NCBI RefSeq assembly: GCF_000485595.1
Contig: NW_014577935.1
Span: 16,933-40,904, forward strand
DNA from: Priapulus caudatus
Taxonomy: Eukaryota; Priapulida; Priapulimorpha; Priapulimorphida; Priapulidae
DNA: 23,972 nucleotides
Reading direction: 5' to 3'
Part shown: positions 1 through 8,930 of the stretch, piece after piece
Layout of the letters: each line of letters starts with the position of its first letter
Numbering within the stretch: position 1 is the stretch's first letter
Notes under the pieces: generated by a model
Seen by the model: the letters and a program-made list of their open reading frames with translations, nothing else
Told to the model about the DNA's origin: nothing
Database searches by the model: none
Position numbers and translations under genes: made by a program

Positions 1-81
1 CGTGTGTGTGTCTGTGCGTGTGCGTGTGTGTGTCTGTGCGTGTGCGTGTGTGTGCATGCTTGGGTGTGTGCGTTTGTGTGC
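1..81. repeat. GT-rich microsatellite
   Basis: The first 81 bases are an imperfect (GT)n array with interspersed GC and CT steps (GTGTGTCTGTGCGTGTGCG pattern). It reaches the window edge, so its true length is unknown. The open frame through it (a cysteine/valine-rich string) is a product of the dinucleotide repeat and not a gene. Confidence 0.9.
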
Positions 82-933
82 TAAAAATCGTCGTCGTAAA
101 AATATAGGCTATTATATATATGTTAATTGTGCGGCTACGCGTTCAGTAAATTTTAATTTTACTGACTGCATGTTTTTCTATTTAATTATTAATGATGGCT
201 AAATTATTAATCTGAGAATCGGACGAGATTGCAGGATCAATAATTATTTTCAAGATGGCGACAAGGGGCCGATCGCTAGCACTACCGGATATCTATATTA
301 CATAACCACGCCCATCCTGTCTCAGACCAGTGACTCACACCCATAGAAATAATATACCATAGTTAGTCTATGTCTCTATCTATGTCTGTATACATCTATA
401 CGGTTTGTCAATATATTTCTATGCTCACATCGCACCCGCGTAGATTACGCCCGTAACATTTCCACTACTTCTCTTCTTCATACTTCTTCTTCTTCGTCTT
501 TTTCTTCTTCTTCTGAATTGTGCATTTCGCATTATTAGTCCCACTCAAGTGGGGTCGCTGCAGTAGACTCTGCCACTATTTCTCTTCCCCTGTGCGTAAA
601 GTATGTGGGTTTAGACGCCGACCGCAGTTGGGCTCGACGGGCGATGAGTCAATGTCGATGGAGTCTGTGCGGTTCGTTATCTGTCTGTGCCATTACCGCA
701 TAACGTACGTCTGTAAAGCGATGGTCCTGACGCAGAGGGAACTGACTCACGAGTTGCTTTCACTGGAGTCGGACTGCAACCAAACAGTGATAAAGAATGA
801 AATGGGTTTAGAGTCAATTCCGACGCGTATTGTGGTTGTCTATGTCAGTGTCGATACCTGTAAGGTGAAATGTCCATGCAATATATGATCGTTAGGGTGT
901 GACCATAGAAATGTACTATATACAATATACCTT
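82..933. other. Intergenic, no recognised gene
   Basis: AT-rich DNA with a TTC-rich patch at 466-514. A 122-codon open frame at 520-888 begins at GTG, has its first ATG only around 652, and matches no family I recognise. Because it lies just upstream of a Ty3/gypsy integrase fragment it might be eroded retrotransposon DNA, but I see no reverse transcriptase or RNase H motif. I do not call it a gene. Confidence 0.55.
466..514. repeat. TTC/TTCTTCTT low-complexity tract
   Basis: A pyrimidine-rich stretch of repeated TTC triplets with a few interruptions (ACTTCTTCTTCTTCG and similar). It is a simple sequence repeat with no coding role visible. Confidence 0.8.
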
Positions 934-1189
934 CATAAGGCCACCAAGGAGTCATGAAGACACGACGCCTCGCACGAGAAAGTGTCTAGTGGGTGAATAT
1001 ATCGAAACATATCGACCACATGTGCACAGCGTGCAAAGCTTGCCAGGTACACCAAGATGCCATTAAGCGCAAGCCACTTGTACCACATGCAACATAAGCC
1101 AGACCCTGGCAGCTCATTGCAACAGATCAGGAGTGTATAATAGGGAGGAGTGTGACATCAATAAACAAGGGAAATTCGTCATTTACTAG
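934..1189 (+). pseudogene. Ty3/gypsy integrase N-terminal fragment
   Basis: Translation in one frame from about 942 to 1130 gives the H2C2 zinc-binding region typical of Ty3/gypsy integrases. It runs H-Q-G-V-M-K-T, then a W near 990, then C-T-A-C-K-A-C-Q around 1023-1046, then a K-x-L-V-P linker and R-P-W-Q-L-I-A-T-D, where the D (1125-1127) is the position of the first catalytic Asp of the DDE core. Two in-frame stops (987 and about 1095) and a frameshift just upstream, where the first zinc His context sits at about 933, show that it is dead. In another frame at 1160-1186, G-K-F-V-I-Y resembles the strand after the first Asp. Reverse transcriptase and gag are absent. Family assignment rests on motif order, which I consider secure; clade is unknown. 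Confidence 0.8.
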
Positions 1190-1764
1190 CCTTATAATAC
1201 CTACGATTTACTACGCGTAACTCATCCAACTTGAGCTCAAATCGGACAGCTAGGGGTTTTGATATTTAAAAAAGAATTATGCAAATTAGGTAGGGTTTGG
1301 CAATTATATAGCATATATAAACACAAACAGTCTGTGGTGTCATGCTCGTCTGGTTCGTTTTACAAGATTTCATTGACAATATCTTTAATGCAAAATTGGT
1401 ATTTCCCCTTCCACTCTGTCGATAAAACGTCTATATTAGAGTAAAGTTTTAGAAAACATGTCGGAACACAGCATAAGCTATTTATTTCGAACGACATTGC
1501 TACAAAGCGGGTGTAGCGCCATCTACCGTCACAAATTGTCATTCATTTTGGTTTATAAATTATTATTGCGATATACAGATGGCAATCGTTTCTATAATGT
1601 ACGTCGATGGTTGCTCAATTAAAACTGACTTCTTCTTACTCATTCATTTGTGTCCTTTTTTGTGGTGAGCTACAGTGTCATTGACACTTTCATTGGTAGG
1701 TGAACTGCACTGGACCCTCACGCAACAGAAAGACGCACAGTGCGTGCGTACAGTTGGGAAAAGA
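1190..1764 (+). promoter_or_regulatory. Upstream region and 5' leader of ankyrin gene 1
   Basis: No gene is visible here. A TATA-like TATAAAT lies at 1554-1560, about 210 bp before the chosen start codon, and could serve as promoter (weak inference). The homology shared with the second ankyrin copy starts only near 1694, so the two copies have different upstream DNA and probably different promoters. Between 1694 and 1764 the paralogues differ by one base in length directly before the ATG, which argues that this part is untranslated leader. Confidence 0.4.
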
Positions 1765-4700
1765 ATGTCAGACCTGCATGCTGCCTGTTCACGTGGGGAC
1801 GTTGAGAAAGTGTTAGAACTTCTGCGAGGTGGAGCGAAAACATCGAGCGTGGACGTACGCATGGAGACGCCTCTCCACGTCGCCTGCGCACTTTCGCGGG
1901 ACAGGACGGAAGAGAAGATGGAGATTGTGAAACAGCTGCTGCTGCATGACGCGCCGCTGAAAGAGGAGAATGAGCGCGGGCAAACGCCTCTCATGCTCGC
2001 CTGCGAAACAGCCAGCGCGAATGTTGCAGCCGTGCTGCTAGACAATGGAGCGGACCTGTGCTCGCGTTACCGTGGCAACGAAACGAAGTGGCACGCAGCC
2101 GTGGCCGGCGGGAACGCGCAGGTCCTGTCGCCGGCTTGCTCTGGCCAGCTGGTCATCATGCGCCTGCTACTGGAGGCCGGCGCCGACCCCAACGTCGCCG
2201 AGTCGCAGATAGGAAAGACGCCGCTGATGTTGGCGGTGGAGCTGGGCAAGGAGGAGTTGGTGCGGATGCTGCTCTCACACGGCGCCGACGCCAACGCCGC
2301 GGACTCGCAAGGACAGACCTCCCTGTACTACGCGGCTTGCAATGTCCAGCTGGACATTGTGCGCCTGCTACTGGAGGCCGGTGCAGATCCAAACGTCGCC
2401 GAGAAGAAGAGTGGAGAGACGCCGCTGATAAAGACGGTGATGGAGGGCGAGGAGGCGATGGCGCGGATGCTGCTCTCACACGGCGCCGACGCCAACGCCG
2501 CGGACTTGTACGGACGGACCACCCTGTACTACGCGGCTTACTATGGCCAGCTGGACATCGTGCGCCTGCTACTGGAGGCCGGTGCAGACGCCAACGCCGC
2601 AGACTCGTCCGGACAGACCTCCCTGTACAAAGCGGCTCGCGTTGGCCGGCTGGACACCATGCGCCTGCTACTGGAGGCCGGCGCAGACCCCAACGTCGCC
2701 GAGACGCAGATAGGAGAGACGCCGCTGATGATGGCGATGAGGACCCGCAAGGAGGCGGTGGCGCGGATGCTGCTCTCACACGGCGCCGACGCCAACGACA
2801 CGGACTCGTTCGGACAGACCATCCTGTACCATGCAACTTGCTCTGGCAAGCTGGACATTATGCGCCTGCTACTGGAGGCCGGCGCCGACCCCAACGTCGC
2901 CGCGACGGAGAGCGGACAGACCTCCCTGCACATGGCGGCCAAATTTGGCCCGCGGAACATGGTGTACCGGCTAATGGAGGCCGACGCTGAGCCGGAAGAA
3001 AGGGGGCGTATCACCGAGTTGATCTACACCTGTAATCGATTTCGAACCGAGGTAAAACTACGGGCATACGTTGCGAATGAGTGAGACCGATTTAGCAATG
3101 TCCTAATGTATTTTCTTCTAGATGGTAAAGGTAACCAGTAATAGTAATCGGTTAACAGTTAATAATAGATATGTTAAATAGTTTCGCCGCATTACACTAC
3201 TCCTGCAATCTACTCGGGACCGAGGTGAAACTGTGGGCGTGCGTTGTGAACGACGGAGACAATTTTAGCGATGTTCCAATGTATTTTTGTCTAGATTATA
3301 AAGGTAATCAGTAATAGTAATCGGTTAATAGTTAATAATTTAATAATAGTAATACAGGGTCTCCAACCATTCCGCATTCTGCGGAATCATTACGATTTCT
3401 AGGCTTAATCTCCGCATTCCGCAGCGGCAAGGTTATATTCCGCATTTCAGTTGCACTGTATAAAATTTGCACTGATTGTTCGCATTGTTCGCTTGGACAC
3501 ATTGTATTTTTTTCAGCCGGTGCCTGGCACTGGCCACGCGCTGGTGCAGTACTCAGAGATGCAGCAAGTTATTAATAGCCGTCACCGCGCGAGTCGTTTC
3601 TTGGAAATGAACACTCTGCCATTACCTTAGTTTTGCACCCGCCCCCTACCATCGCTCAGTGTTATAATAGGCGCGTTCACACACAAGAAAAACCGCGATG
3701 CTAATCGCGATGAAATACCGAGATAATTGTGTCGTTGTTCACACAGGCGAATAATTGCGCTAATCGCCGAGCGGGATAATTCTATTAATAGAACTGCGCA
3801 TGCTCACTGCCGGAATGATGCTCACTGCGCATGCTCACTGCCGGAATGATGCTCACTGCGCATGCTCACTGCCGGAATGATGCTCACTGCGCATGCTCAC
3901 TGCTCTCTCGCTTGGAATGATGGGATAGAAAATACCGGGATTATTTGCGCGAGTGTTCACACACGCAAATAATCGCGCTAATTCTAAATAATCGCAGTCA
4001 AAAGTGCGATTTGGAGCGCGATGCTGATCGCGATTATTAGTGGGTATTATTGCGTTCACACTTGTAATAATCTCGGTATTTCGATCGCGATGCAAAAACC
4101 GGGATTTACATCCTGCTTATTCGCGCCAGTGTGAACGCGCCTAATGTGTTTCTATATGCATTTTGTATCTGGCATGTCTACGGTAAATGGAACAGCCTAG
4201 TCAGACAGGCGCTGTCTACAAGGTGTCGCGTAGTTTGTCTGCTAATCAGATTAACACGTGGGGAGAATGGCGTCCACATTGCCATCCAAAAAACCCCGAC
4301 TTTCACAGAAATTCAGGAACGAATATACACAGATGTGGCCTGTAATTGTGAAGTCGAAACTCAGTGTTAATCATGGCTATTGCATGATATGCAAGACAGA
4401 CTTTCAAGTGGGGCACGGAGGAAGGGGTGACTGCCAAAGGCATATAGACTCTCAACAGCATAAGTGCTATGCGGGTGCAGTGGAATCTACACCCAATATA
4501 TCAAGCTTAATTCTTTGCAGCAGATAGAGAATTGTCTGTCTTCACGCAGATGTGAGATTTACGGATTATTTAATTGAACACAATGTGCCTTTGAGGGCGG
4601 CAGACCATGCAAATGAACTCTTCAAGAAAATGTTTCCAGACTCACAAATAGCCAAAAAGTATGGTTGCAAACACGTGAAATTGTGAGAAATTGCAATTCT

Positions 4701-5894
4701 TACCTGTGTTTTAATACATGTATTATTACTATAGTAACCTAACTGTGTATATGCTCTCTGAAAGTTATGAAAACTGTTTTGAATCCTAACTTGTAGGGCT
4801 AAGTCTAGGGTTGAGATAGTGTCATCAGACATTAGAATATGGCCCACAGTACGCCGCAGATTGCAGGAAAATGGCTTAAATATTTCACAATTTTCTGGGG
4901 GGCATACCCCCTCACCCCCTAGTACTGGCATGCCTACGACACGCAGGCCTGCCTGCGGCAGCCAAGGTTAATTTCACCCACCCCCCACTATCCATCAATT
5001 TCATTCCGCATTTGGAGTTCACAGGGTTGGAGACCCTGGTAATAGTTAGTAATTGGCAACAGTAATAAAGGCAGAATGCTCGGAGAAACTTGTTCTTTAA
5101 GCAACGAATCTAAAATCGGGTTGTTAACGATCCTCATTTCTTTCGTTCACACAGATGATTACTCACCTCTTGAAACACGGAGCTGACCCGAACCTCGTCG
5201 ATTGGAACAAGAGGACACCGCTCGCTATAATAGGCAGCCGGGTGAGAAGCCACAGAATGAGTGATCGAGCAGCACAAGCGGATTCAGCAGCACAAGCGGC
5301 GTCAGCTCTTCTAGAGACGTGTGTAATGTTTAGTATGCATAGCACGAGAAGGCGTAATACATTAGGTAAACACATTATCTTTATTCACGCACGGCGGGCA
5401 GAACCTCGCGCCGACCTTTTACCGCCAGACACAGACGTATCCATCCGCGTAAGAAAACAGCGCAACATATGATATATGACAACGTGCGAGTCCGCCGGCG
5501 TACGTCTATACAGGTTAACACACGCGACAGCGAGGGCGACACCCCGCTACACAGCTTCTGTAGGATGATGCTCGCATGCAAAGACGATGTTTACGCGCAA
5601 GAGAGGGAGGGGTGCGTGCAGATAGTGCACGCGCTGCTGTTCAGCCACGGTGCACACGTCGACGTGGTAAACGCACTGGGAGAGACGCCATACAATCTCT
5701 GGCGCCGGATTTACCCGACACGTTTCCGCGGCAACGTGGAGTCGAGCGACGAGATACATGGCAGAATGAGCGCGCAGTATCATTCACTGAAGTGCCACTG
5801 CGCGCGCTTTATCGTCAGACACAGCATTGCATACGAGAACAAGCTGCCTCCGAGTCTCATAGAATTTGTCAGGGCACACGCTAGACCAACGTAG
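1765..5894 (+). CDS. Ankyrin-repeat protein, copy 1 (spliced)
   Basis: Predicted exons are 1765-3051, 5155-5448 and 5514-5894, giving 653 residues. The ATG at 1765 is preferred because the frame upstream is not conserved in the paralogue. Exon 1 encodes about 12 ankyrin repeats, many alternating between a type with SLYYAA..LDIVRLLLEAGADPNVA and a type with TPLM..MLLSHGADANAAD. Exon 1 ends GAG|GTAAAA in phase 0 and exon 2 follows a pyrimidine-rich tract ending CACACAG. The join rebuilds an ankyrin repeat (CNRFRTE plus MITHLLKHGADPN), good support for that splice. The 65-bp intron 5449-5513 (GTAAGA to TATACAG) is also phase 0 but less certain: an alternative donor GTGAGA at 5242 also keeps phase, and reading unspliced reaches a stop at 5472. 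The tail (LKCHCARFIVRH..LPPSLIEFV) resembles a SOCS box, which would suggest a substrate receptor for a cullin ligase; that is inference. Ignoring splicing, exon 1 would stop at 3084. Confidence 0.75.
3159..3224 (+). pseudogene. Intronic duplicate of the exon 1 tail
   Basis: About 170 bp downstream of the end of exon 1, sequence resembling exon end plus donor plus following intron is repeated (3031-3169 versus 3202-3345). In the second unit a 22-codon open phase-0 stretch ends CGGGACCGAG|GTGAAA. It encodes LHYSCNLLGTE, a typical ankyrin helix that would also join in frame to exon 2. A possible acceptor is AACAG at 3154-3158, with a weak pyrimidine tract. It may be a relic of a duplicated exon or an alternative exon. 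A degraded version also sits in the second gene copy near 18250-18330, so the tandem duplication is older than the locus duplication. Confidence 0.5.
3669..4142. mobile_element. Nested MITE with GGCGCGTTCACAC ends
   Basis: Inside the hAT element, a 14-bp inverted repeat (AGGCGCGTTCACAC at 3669 and its exact complement ending at 4142) bounds about 474 bp. Flanks read AAT on both sides; equally, a TA duplication could be claimed if the ends are shifted by one. Internal arms are partly palindromic: AAATACCGAGAT on the left mirrors ATCTCGGTATTT near 4070. GTTCACAC recurs several times. There is no coding sequence. The ends and short duplication resemble PIF/Harbinger- or Tc1-type MITEs, but I cannot decide between them. 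Confidence 0.7.
3793..3902. repeat. 31-bp tandem repeat inside the nested MITE
   Basis: Three full units of 31 bp (3793-3823, 3824-3854, 3855-3885) plus a 17-bp partial unit. Each contains ACTGCGCATGCTCACTGCCG followed by GAATGATGCTC. The units are identical, indicating recent expansion. They lie in the centre of the MITE, between its two palindromic arms. Confidence 0.92.
4267..4686 (+). pseudogene. Truncated hAT transposase with BED zinc finger
   Basis: An ATG at 4267 opens a frame of 86 codons that stops at TAG 4525-4527. Residues C39, C42, H59 and H65 form a C-x2-C-x16-H-x5-H BED-type finger, preceded by a KKPRLS segment and an aromatic-rich F..EY..MWPV stretch, as in many hAT transposases. 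The same frame continues past the stop to TGA 4684-4686. It encodes F-T-D-Y-L-I-E-H-N-V-P, then K-K-M-F-P-D-S and I-A-K-K-Y-G-C, a conserved segment following the BED finger in these transposases. So one nonsense codon breaks the N-terminal part, and the RNase H-like catalytic domain is deleted. No function is expected. Confidence 0.82.
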
Positions 5895-6398
5895 GTGACA
5901 CTAAGCGTGTTAACCGAGGAAGCCCATGTAGAATCGGAGATGCGATAACCCAGAAGATATTATCAATACTTGGTAGATCTATGTTCTAAATGTTGCACGT
6001 GTTGGCAGACGTGTTTCATTGCAATGTAAAATCGAGTATATTTAGTAACACTATTCAGTTTATATAGAAATGTGTAGATTATCGGTATGATGCCTTGGTG
6101 AATTGGGGCGATTTAATAACCACGAGTGCAAATGTTAAAAGTTTGCAAATCATTTTGCTCTGTAAAAAAACTCTAAAGGCTTAGTTGGGTTCAGAATATT
6201 AAAAATAAATAAAAATAAAACAAATATTTTACCATGAAATGTATGCAATTCGGAAAGTACTTATTACCACCAGAATCACATATTTGATGTGCTCCTGGTA
6301 CCACACACCACCAAAAAATATAATCATTAATGACCCACTGTTCAGACGATCCACTTGTCATAATGTACCCATTAATAGGGTATATATATACTATATAC
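5895..6398 (+). other. 3' flank of ankyrin gene 1
   Basis: AT-rich DNA directly after the predicted stop. AATAAA-like hexamers occur in the AAATAAATAAAAATAAAAC run near 6205-6222 and could be the polyadenylation signal. The whole stretch has a recognisable, indel-scarred counterpart at about 19310-19900, so it belongs to the duplicated locus. Homology fades in the TA-rich patch near 6380-6395. Confidence 0.5.
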
Positions 6399-6497
6399 TG
6401 TACTAGCGGGATACCCGGCATTGCCCGGGGAAATCAGTGGCGTTACTCAGTTGGTGACCGCTTGGTTGAAAGGGAAATGCCCAAAAAAATCGAACTA
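6399..6497. repeat. Dispersed-repeat scrap with ACCCGGCATTGCCCGGGG
   Basis: ACTAGCGGGATACCCGGCATTGCCCGGGG followed by GTAACTCAG-like sequence resembles a motif I have seen at the ends of interspersed repeats in many invertebrate genomes, where a CCCGG..TTGCCCGGG core follows an ACTAGC. That is memory of the motif, not a search result. Only about 100 bp are present and no open frame is associated. Confidence 0.35.
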
Positions 6498-6626
6498 TCT
6501 ATCTATCCATGCATCCATCCATCCATCGCATTCCTTGCCATCCCATCCCATCCCATCGCACCGCATCCCATCCCATCCCATCGCACCGCATCAAATCCCA
6601 TCCCATCGCATATCCCATCCCATTCA
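6498..6626. repeat. CATC / CATCC microsatellite
   Basis: ATCTATCTATCCATGCATCCATCC changes into an array of CATCC pentamers interrupted by CGCACCG blocks. The spacing of the CGCACCG interruptions suggests a second-order unit of about 30 bp. Histidine/proline/serine-rich open frames across it are artefacts of the repeat. Confidence 0.85.
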
Positions 6627-6696
6627 GCCAGAACCACCTGCCAGACGTGCTGATTCTGAAAATATATTTAGTTTTCCTCTAGGCTGCGGAGTTCAC

Positions 6697-7536
6697 ACAA
6701 AGTACCCACTGGTCGATGTCATGCACACACCCGTTTCAAGCCAAGCAGTGGCAAGCAAGATTAAAGCCTACTGTGCTCTGTTCGGAAGACCAGACGAGCT
6801 CATGACTAACAATAGACCACAGTACACGGGGCAAGCCTTCACACAATTTGTCAAGTCATGGAACATTAATGACGTCACAAGCTCACCTCACTATACCCGC
6901 GAAGCAACGGTCACATCCGCTACGTGAAGCCCATCATAAAGAAGACGTTGGAATGTGGAGAAGATTTGCAAATGTCATTTCTAAATTTACGCGCCACACA
7001 TGTAGATACAGATTTGACCAGAAGAGCTGATGTTTGGCCGTCCACTCATCACACTGTTACCGAGCCACGGTGAGCCCAGACCAAGCAGTGAGAGGGAGCA
7101 GCTGCAGAATCGGAATGAGAAAATGCGGCAACAGACTCCAGACGCGCCTAACCTACCACCGCTCCACGTGGGGCAGAGAGTGCGGATCATAGACAAATGC
7201 AACAAAACTTGGTGTCCCGGGGAAGTGGTCACACGACACGAGCAGCCACGAGGTTACGTCGTAGAGACTCCAAATGGAACACGCCTACGACGAAATCGCA
7301 GCCATCTGCGTGAGCTAACTACCGGACGGATCGTCAAGCTGTACGATTAGGAGTCCAACCAGGCTTCCTGTGAAGCAGCTAATATGTCCCCAGCTAATGC
7401 TCAAGGTGACACCTCGTCCCAGGATTCCAGTAGCGGGACAGATATCGTACCCAGAGAAATTCCTCTAGTCCAGGCAAGTCCGTCACGGCCGCGTAGTAAA
7501 GTTGCAAGCAAGATTCCTAGAGTGAACGTACGTTAG
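6697..7536 (+). pseudogene. Ty3/gypsy integrase core and C-terminal tail
   Basis: From 6697 the frame encodes T-K-Y-P-L-V-D-V, then F-G-R-P-D-E-L, N-N-R-P-Q-Y, and T-S-S-P-H-Y, the order of the integrase core around the second catalytic Asp and before the Glu. The D of the usual D-N-G-P-Q is Asn here. A frameshift near 6900 moves the post-SSPHY segment (N-G-H then V-K-P-I-I-K-K) to another frame, and a second shift near 7020 precedes an intact stretch 7030-7350 with F-G-R-P and the C-terminal V-G-Q-R-V-R-I, W-C-P-G-E-V-V and T-P-N-G-T-R-L-R-R-N-R of gypsy integrases. TAG at 7348-7350 interrupts a serine-rich tail that stays open to TAG at 7534-7536, so 7348 may be a premature stop. It starts almost where the fragment at 934-1189 ends. 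Confidence 0.85.
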
Positions 7537-7590
7537 TTGGCAACGTACGAAGTTATTACTCAATGCTAAAGAGATTAGTCAGCGCCATGT

Positions 7591-7620
7591 AGGGGAAGAA
7601 TGACCCCCAGGACAGGAGGG
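7591..7620 (+). mobile_element. Polypurine tract and start of a 3' LTR
   Basis: AGGGGAAGAA (7591-7600) directly followed by TGACCCCCAGG has the look of a polypurine tract abutting an LTR that begins with TG. It lies 55 bp after the end of the gypsy open frame, the expected place. The other LTR end could not be placed: no second copy exists in the window to compare with. Confidence 0.5.
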
Positions 7621-7867
7621 CAGTCTATCCCTGTGAATGTCCTATTTTGTTTATACATAATTCCTAAGTTTGTACCTTTACTCTATGTAAACTGATAAAC
7701 ATTATCACTTAGTAACATCAATTATTCAAAAATGACCTCTCCTTACAAGTCGTCTGTGAAAACGGGAGGTTTGCTACACAGTATAGTGGGTGTTTGCTAG
7801 GGCTACATGGTTATGGAGCAAACGATAAACTGTCATTATATTTATAATTACGATAGCTATTATAACT

Positions 7868-8125
7868 TATAAGGTTCGCAGTGGCTGGAGGTACGGCAGC
7901 CGTCGTTCGTTGAAGTCCCTTTTTGGAGTTAGGGGTTATGGTTAGGGTTCTAGCTCATCTAAACTCTCAAATCGAAAATTTATTTTCCAATGCATTATTT
8001 CGAAATCTGGCACCACCCGCCGCCATCTTTGTCTTGTTAAGTATGAAAGCGAATGGACTGCCGTACCTCCAGCCTCGAGACATTAAGATACGGCTGCCGT
8101 ACCTCCAGCCACTGCGTATAAGGTT
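7868..8125. mobile_element. Mutator-like MITE with 9-bp target duplication
   Basis: A 240-bp element (7877-8116) has perfect 27-bp terminal inverted repeats beginning CGCAGTGGCTGGAGGTACGG. It is flanked by an exact 9-bp direct repeat TATAAGGTT (7868-7876 and 8117-8125). A 9-bp duplication with long inverted ends is the hallmark of Mutator-like elements. A partial third copy of the terminal motif lies at about 8059-8075. There is no transposase; a 112-codon open frame across it starts at a non-ATG codon and is not convincing. Confidence 0.85.
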
Positions 8126-8930
8126 AGCCCAAAGATTAGCAAGAAATCAAAAGAGGTATCATTGTGTGGTTCATCTTACAGTGGTCATAAGACGCAAACT
8201 CTCCTTTTACAACTTGCATGTACAGGCGTGCAGTAGGCACGGGAGGCACCACATAACCTAGTAGTCATAACATGAAAATGTAAATGAAATGGCTAGAAGA
8301 AGAATAAGCATTTTTTAATTATAATTTTTACTTGCAGCATAGACTGTTATCTAGCCATGCAGGCTTCAGCGTCTAAATACATAAATTAAAATAAGTATTA
8401 GGTAGTAACTAGCTCTAGTGTGGAGATTTCGGGTGTGTGTAACTTACAGGAGCAGTAGACTAGATCAGGATGGATAGACTGAACTCACCGTATAGATGGA
8501 ATAACCATATATTGACGGAAGAGAGGGTAAAATATGGACCGCACATAAATACATCAACATGCTCATGGGCGCAGCCATCTTGGGTCATAGGTCAAGGGAT
8601 GTGATGAGGGCGAGATGAGTCATGAGAGAAGGGCGCTGACGCCGGGTAAATAGAGTATAATAATCAACGGGGTTTTGTATTATTAGCCGATTATATATTA
8701 TTAGCCAGCATAATATATGAGGAGATTTGAATAGAATGGATAGGCTAAGTTGTAGAGGAGGGGAATAGTTACGTAGGCACGGGTTGCATGAGATGATGCA
8801 ATAATCTGTACCAGCCACGCGTTGCACAACTCGGTGACTAACCGGTGAGTCATCGTGGTACCGCCGGTAACGGATTGCACCACCGAGCGAAACAGCCGTA
8901 GGGGGGGGTGTTGCCAGCTAGGTATATAAG
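8126..8930. other. Intergenic, no recognised gene
   Basis: AT-rich non-coding DNA. It may include the 5' part of an LTR-like segment; TGTGTGTAACTTACAGG near 8434 is one possible LTR start, unsupported by any target duplication. No coding signal on either strand. Confidence 0.4.

Larger units (their letters stand above)
3355..5038 (+). mobile_element. Non-autonomous hAT-type DNA transposon
   Basis: A 1684-bp element has perfect 14-bp terminal inverted repeats, CAGGGTCTCCAACC at 3355 and its complement ending at 5038. It is flanked by GTAATA on both sides (3349-3354 and 5039-5044). CAGGG-type ends with subterminal TTCCGCATT repeats and a BED-finger transposase remnant inside fit the hAT superfamily. 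hAT elements usually make 8-bp duplications; only 6 bp match here, so the other two may have mutated or the duplication is atypical. It sits in intron 1 of the ankyrin gene. The paralogous intron near 18440 lacks it, giving an empty site. The catalytic core of the transposase is missing, so it cannot move itself. Confidence 0.88.

Noticed and set aside
1675-1764. Upstream extension of ankyrin gene 1 to a GTG codon
   Set aside because: A GTG start is not expected in a eukaryote, and the frame is not conserved in the paralogue, which differs by one base just before the ATG.
2058-2990. 310-codon + frame and several long minus frames overlapping ankyrin gene 1
   Set aside because: They are R/A/G- or S/A-rich shadows kept open by the GC-rich 99-bp repeat; only the ankyrin frame has family motifs.
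3853-4095. 80-codon minus frame in the nested MITE
   Set aside because: Lies entirely in the non-coding palindromic arms of the MITE.
7935-7957. GGTTATGGTTAGGGTT as telomeric repeat
   Set aside because: Only one or two imperfect TTAGGG-like units inside a MITE; not an array.
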